From contig NZ_BLJU01000015.1 in NCBI RefSeq assembly GCF_009932725.1, positions 113,984-177,983 of the forward strand: a stretch of DNA of 64,000 bases, given 5' to 3'. Each line of letters opens with the position of its first letter. Within the stretch, counting starts at the first letter, position 1. This stretch comes from Pseudomonas yangonensis. Lineage in GTDB: Bacteria; Pseudomonadota; Gammaproteobacteria; Pseudomonadales; Pseudomonadaceae. The notes under the pieces are model-generated. The model saw nothing but the letters and a program-made list of their open reading frames with translations, made no database searches and had not been told where the DNA came from. The translations under genes and the position numbers were made by a program. This document shows positions 61,550 through 64,000 of this stretch, piece after piece.

Positions 61550-62020
61550 GCCACCTGCACCTGCCGAGTGCGTTTCGGCAGGTGCGCTCTCCTGATCAGC
61601 TACGCTTGCCCGGCCCTCTGGCGTCGCCTTCCAGCGCCCTGCCGGCTTGTTATACCGACCTTTAACGCTCGTCACGAAGGGCGCTCACCAGCGTCGATTG
61701 GCGGCAGGCAACCTGCTCGCAGGCTTAGCGGATCACCAAGCAGCTCGCTGCAGGCCAAGGAAAAGGTTTGGGCGGCGTGCGCAGCGCATATGCGGCGCGG
61801 AGCCACCCCAGCTGCGACAGGCGACCATCAACCTTTCCCCGCCAGCCCTGGCGGGCGTAGAATCAGGCGATTCCTCGCCAGAAATCCTCCGGCGGGCCCG
61901 TGAGCCCCGGCCGTACGAACGGTGATCCCGTTTCGTCATGCAGCCTCCTGATACCGCGGCGATCTGCCGCTCGACGACGCTCACCGCACACACAACCGAA
62001 TTAGCCGCAGGATCATCGTC
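61550..62020. other. 471-bp region upstream of ilvD
   Basis: It begins with a strong stem-loop (GCACCTGCCGA/TCGGCAGGTGC, 61557-61585, 7-nt loop, no T-tract) ending rlmI. The remainder must contain the ilvD promoter and leader. Open frames here lack ribosome sites and look non-coding. I see no leader peptide rich in branched-chain amino acid codons. Confidence 0.55.
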
Positions 62021-63859
62021 ATGCCCGATTACCGCTCGAAGACCTCCACCCACGGCCGCAACATGGCCGGCGCCCGCGCCCTGTGGCGCGCCACGGGGAT
62101 GAAGGACGAAGACTTCAAGAAACCGATCATCGCCATCGCCAACTCCTTCACCCAGTTCGTGCCCGGCCACGTGCACCTGAAGGACCTGGGCCAGCTGGTC
62201 GCCCGCGAGATCGAGAAGCACGGCGGCGTGGCCAAGGAATTCAACACCATCGCCGTGGACGACGGCATCGCCATGGGCCACGACGGCATGCTTTATTCGC
62301 TGCCGAGCCGCGAGATCATCGCCGACTCCGTCGAGTACATGGTCAACGCCCACTGCGCCGACGCCATCGTCTGCATCTCCAACTGCGACAAGATCACCCC
62401 CGGCATGCTGATGGCTGCGCTGCGCCTGAACATCCCGGTAGTGTTCGTCTCCGGCGGGCCGATGGAAGCCGGCAAGACCAAGCTGGCCAACCATGGTCTG
62501 GACCTGGTCGACGCCATGGTCATCGCTGCCGACTCGACCGCGTCCGACGAGAAAGTCGCCGAATACGAGCGCAGCGCCTGCCCGACCTGCGGCAGTTGCT
62601 CCGGCATGTTCACCGCCAACTCGATGAACTGCCTGACCGAAGCCTTAGGGCTTTCCCTGCCGGGCAACGGCTCGACCCTGGCCACCCACAGTGACCGCGA
62701 GCAGCTGTTCCTGCGCGCCGGCCGCCTGGCCGTCGAGCTGTGCCAGCGCTACTACGGCGAGGGCGACGAGTCGGTGCTGCCGCGCAACATCGCCAACTTC
62801 AAGGCGTTCGAGAACGCCATGATGCTCGACATCGCCATGGGCGGTTCGACCAACACCATCCTGCACCTGCTGGCCGCGGCCCAGGAAGCCGAGGTGCCGT
62901 TCGACCTGCGCGACATCGATCGCCTGTCGCGCAAGGTACCGCAGCTGTGCAAGGTGGCGCCGAACATCCAGAAGTACCACATGGAAGACGTGCACCGCGC
63001 CGGTGGCATCTTCTCCATCCTCGGCGAGCTGGCCCGTGGCGGCCTGCTGCACACCGATGTGCACACCGTACACAGCCCCAACATGGCCGATGCCATCGCC
63101 CAGTGGGACATCACCCAGACTCAGGACGAAGCGGTTCACCACTTCTTCAAGGCTGGCCCTGCCGGCATTCCGACCCAGACCGCGTTCAGCCAGAGCACCC
63201 GCTGGCCGAGCCTGGACGATGACCGCGCCGAAGGCTGCATCCGCAGCGTCGAGCACGCCTATTCCCAGGAGGGTGGACTTGCGGTGCTGTACGGCAACAT
63301 CGCCCTCGACGGCTGCGTGGTGAAGACCGCCGGCGTCGACGAGTCCATCCATGTGTTCGAAGGCACTGCCAAGGTGTTCGAGAGCCAGGACAGCGCAGTC
63401 AAGGGCATCCTCAATGATGAGGTGAAGGCCGGCGACATCGTCATCATCCGCTACGAAGGCCCGAAAGGCGGCCCGGGCATGCAGGAAATGCTGTATCCGA
63501 CCAGCTACCTGAAGTCCAAGGGCCTGGGCAAGGCCTGCGCCCTGCTCACCGACGGTCGTTTCTCCGGCGGCACCAGCGGTCTGTCCATCGGCCACGCCTC
63601 GCCGGAAGCCGCATCGGGCGGCGCCATAGGTCTGGTCAATGACGGCGACAAGATCCTCATCGACATTCCCAACCGCAGCATCAACCTGCTGGTCAGCGAT
63701 GAAGAACTGGCCGCCCGCCGCGCCGAGCAGGACAAGAAAGGCTGGAAGCCGGCGCAGCCGCGCGCGCGCAAGGTGACCACCGCCCTGAAAGCCTATGCAT
63801 TGCTCGCCACCAGCGCCGACAAGGGTGCGGTGCGTGACAAGGCGATGCTCGACGGCTGA
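62021..63859 (+). CDS. ilvD: Dihydroxy-acid dehydratase
   Basis: A 612-residue Fe-S dehydratase that makes the 2-keto acids of valine, leucine and isoleucine from dihydroxy acids. Fe-S cysteine blocks are CISNCDKITPGML and CPTCGSCSGMFTANSMNC. MLYSLPSREIIADSVEYM, GSTNTILHLLAAA and FSGGTSGLSIGHASPEAA complete the family signature. ATG at 62021 gives MPDYRSKTSTHGRNMAGARAL. Length is normal. Confidence 0.97.
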   Translation: MPDYRSKTSTHGRNMAGARALWRATGMKDEDFKKPIIAIANSFTQFVPGHVHLKDLGQLVAREIEKHGGVAKEFNTIAVDDGIAMGHDGMLYSLPSREIIADSVEYMVNAHCADAIVCISNCDKITPGMLMAALRLNIPVVFVSGGPMEAGKTKLANHGLDLVDAMVIAADSTASDEKVAEYERSACPTCGSCSGMFTANSMNCLTEALGLSLPGNGSTLATHSDREQLFLRAGRLAVELCQRYYGEGDESVLPRNIANFKAFENAMMLDIAMGGSTNTILHLLAAAQEAEVPFDLRDIDRLSRKVPQLCKVAPNIQKYHMEDVHRAGGIFSILGELARGGLLHTDVHTVHSPNMADAIAQWDITQTQDEAVHHFFKAGPAGIPTQTAFSQSTRWPSLDDDRAEGCIRSVEHAYSQEGGLAVLYGNIALDGCVVKTAGVDESIHVFEGTAKVFESQDSAVKGILNDEVKAGDIVIIRYEGPKGGPGMQEMLYPTSYLKSKGLGKACALLTDGRFSGGTSGLSIGHASPEAASGGAIGLVNDGDKILIDIPNRSINLLVSDEELAARRAEQDKKGWKPAQPRARKVTTALKAYALLATSADKGAVRDKAMLDG

Positions 63860-63929
63860 TCGCTGCTGCACACGAAAGCCCGGCCACAGTGCCGTAATGG
63901 TGTTCACATAAGAAGCGGTCGAACGCGAT

Positions 63930-63975
63930 AAGTCCCCTCGCCCCTCCGGGGAGAGGGTTAGGGAGAGGGGGAAAT
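63930..63975. repeat. GC-rich repeat after ilvD
   Basis: CCCTCGCCCCTCCGGGGAGAGGG with a following TAGGGAGAGGGG resembles the intergenic unit at 15.3 kb. It may act as a terminator. Confidence 0.55.
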
Positions 63976-64000
63976 GGCAGTTCTGCGGTGTTTTCGGCCC

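Noticed and set aside
59345..61675. A 776-codon leftward open frame covering the rlmI gene on the other strand
   Set aside because: Only the first-listed 288 codons at its downstream end encode the HDOD protein; the rest is antisense to a complete RlmI gene and has no protein-like motifs, a common GC-rich artefact.
61568..61925. Open frames of 92 and 111 codons upstream of ilvD
   Set aside because: No ribosome sites or known motifs, and both contain unlikely residue composition; treated as non-coding leader.

Overview
The window is a GC-rich, densely coded stretch of a Pseudomonas chromosome. Gene content and order match the P. aeruginosa core genome (glyA1-gbc, glnA-ntrBC, pilTU, ftsYEX-rpoH, lao, coaD and ilvD neighbourhoods). 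The species is not certain. From overall similarity I infer a member of the P. mendocina / P. oleovorans group rather than P. aeruginosa itself. There is no prophage, integrative element, insertion sequence, CRISPR array, rRNA or tRNA. Nearly everything is chromosomal housekeeping, with short palindromic repeats between genes.

Layout. (1) 1-5.6 kb is glycine betaine and one-carbon metabolism: the start of glyA (cut by the window edge), a 690-bp intergenic region rich in DnaA-box-like sequences, a small exported protein, threonine aldolase, and the divergent gbcB/gbcA pair that demethylates glycine betaine. (2) 5.8-15.2 kb carries typA, thiI, then glnA with a sigma-54 promoter, two tandem DUF4124 proteins, and the ntrBC two-component system with a well-conserved NtrC site upstream. 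(3) 15.3-18 kb holds a TM2 membrane protein and a two-gene operon, radical SAM protein plus DUF4130 protein, directly behind a perfect LexA box. (4) 18-29.3 kb holds pilU and pilT, then yggS-proC-yggT-yggU, a dynamin-like GTPase, metX-metW, a DUF4426 protein, rdgB, hemW and a DUF3392 protein. (5) 29.5-34.1 kb is a more variable stretch: a dCache chemoreceptor, a P-loop kinase-like protein, a GNAT acetyltransferase and a DUF1329 protein. (6) 34.4-46.2 kb: trmB, thiG, thiS, DUF423, mtgA, rpoH, ftsX, ftsE, ftsY, two M16 peptidase-family genes, rsmD and a small membrane protein. (7) 46.2-53.6 kb: a YheT-type hydrolase, the lao long-chain alcohol/aldehyde oxidation locus (laoR, laoC, laoB, laoA), a small membrane protein, coaD and a ferredoxin. 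(8) 53.7-64 kb: gamma-glutamyltransferase, a Na/Pi cotransporter-PhoU protein, a small exported protein, an acyltransferase, mutM, an HDOD protein, an RlmI-type methyltransferase and ilvD.

How the genes work together. Glycine betaine is demethylated by GbcAB towards glycine, which GlyA and LtaE interconvert with serine and threonine. GlnA assimilates ammonium under NtrBC control. PilT and PilU retract type IV pili. FtsYEX and RpoH link membrane targeting, division and heat shock. The Lao enzymes oxidise alcohols to acids under LaoR.

The features most worth following up are the DnaA-box cluster between glyA and the PA5414-like gene (a candidate second origin or DnaA-titration locus), the LexA-controlled radical SAM/DUF4130 operon, the chemoreceptor whose amino-acid-binding motif has Asn in place of the key Asp, the triple 77-bp terminator repeat before mtgA, a palindromic element that separates laoCB from laoA, and a DnaA box in front of rpoH.
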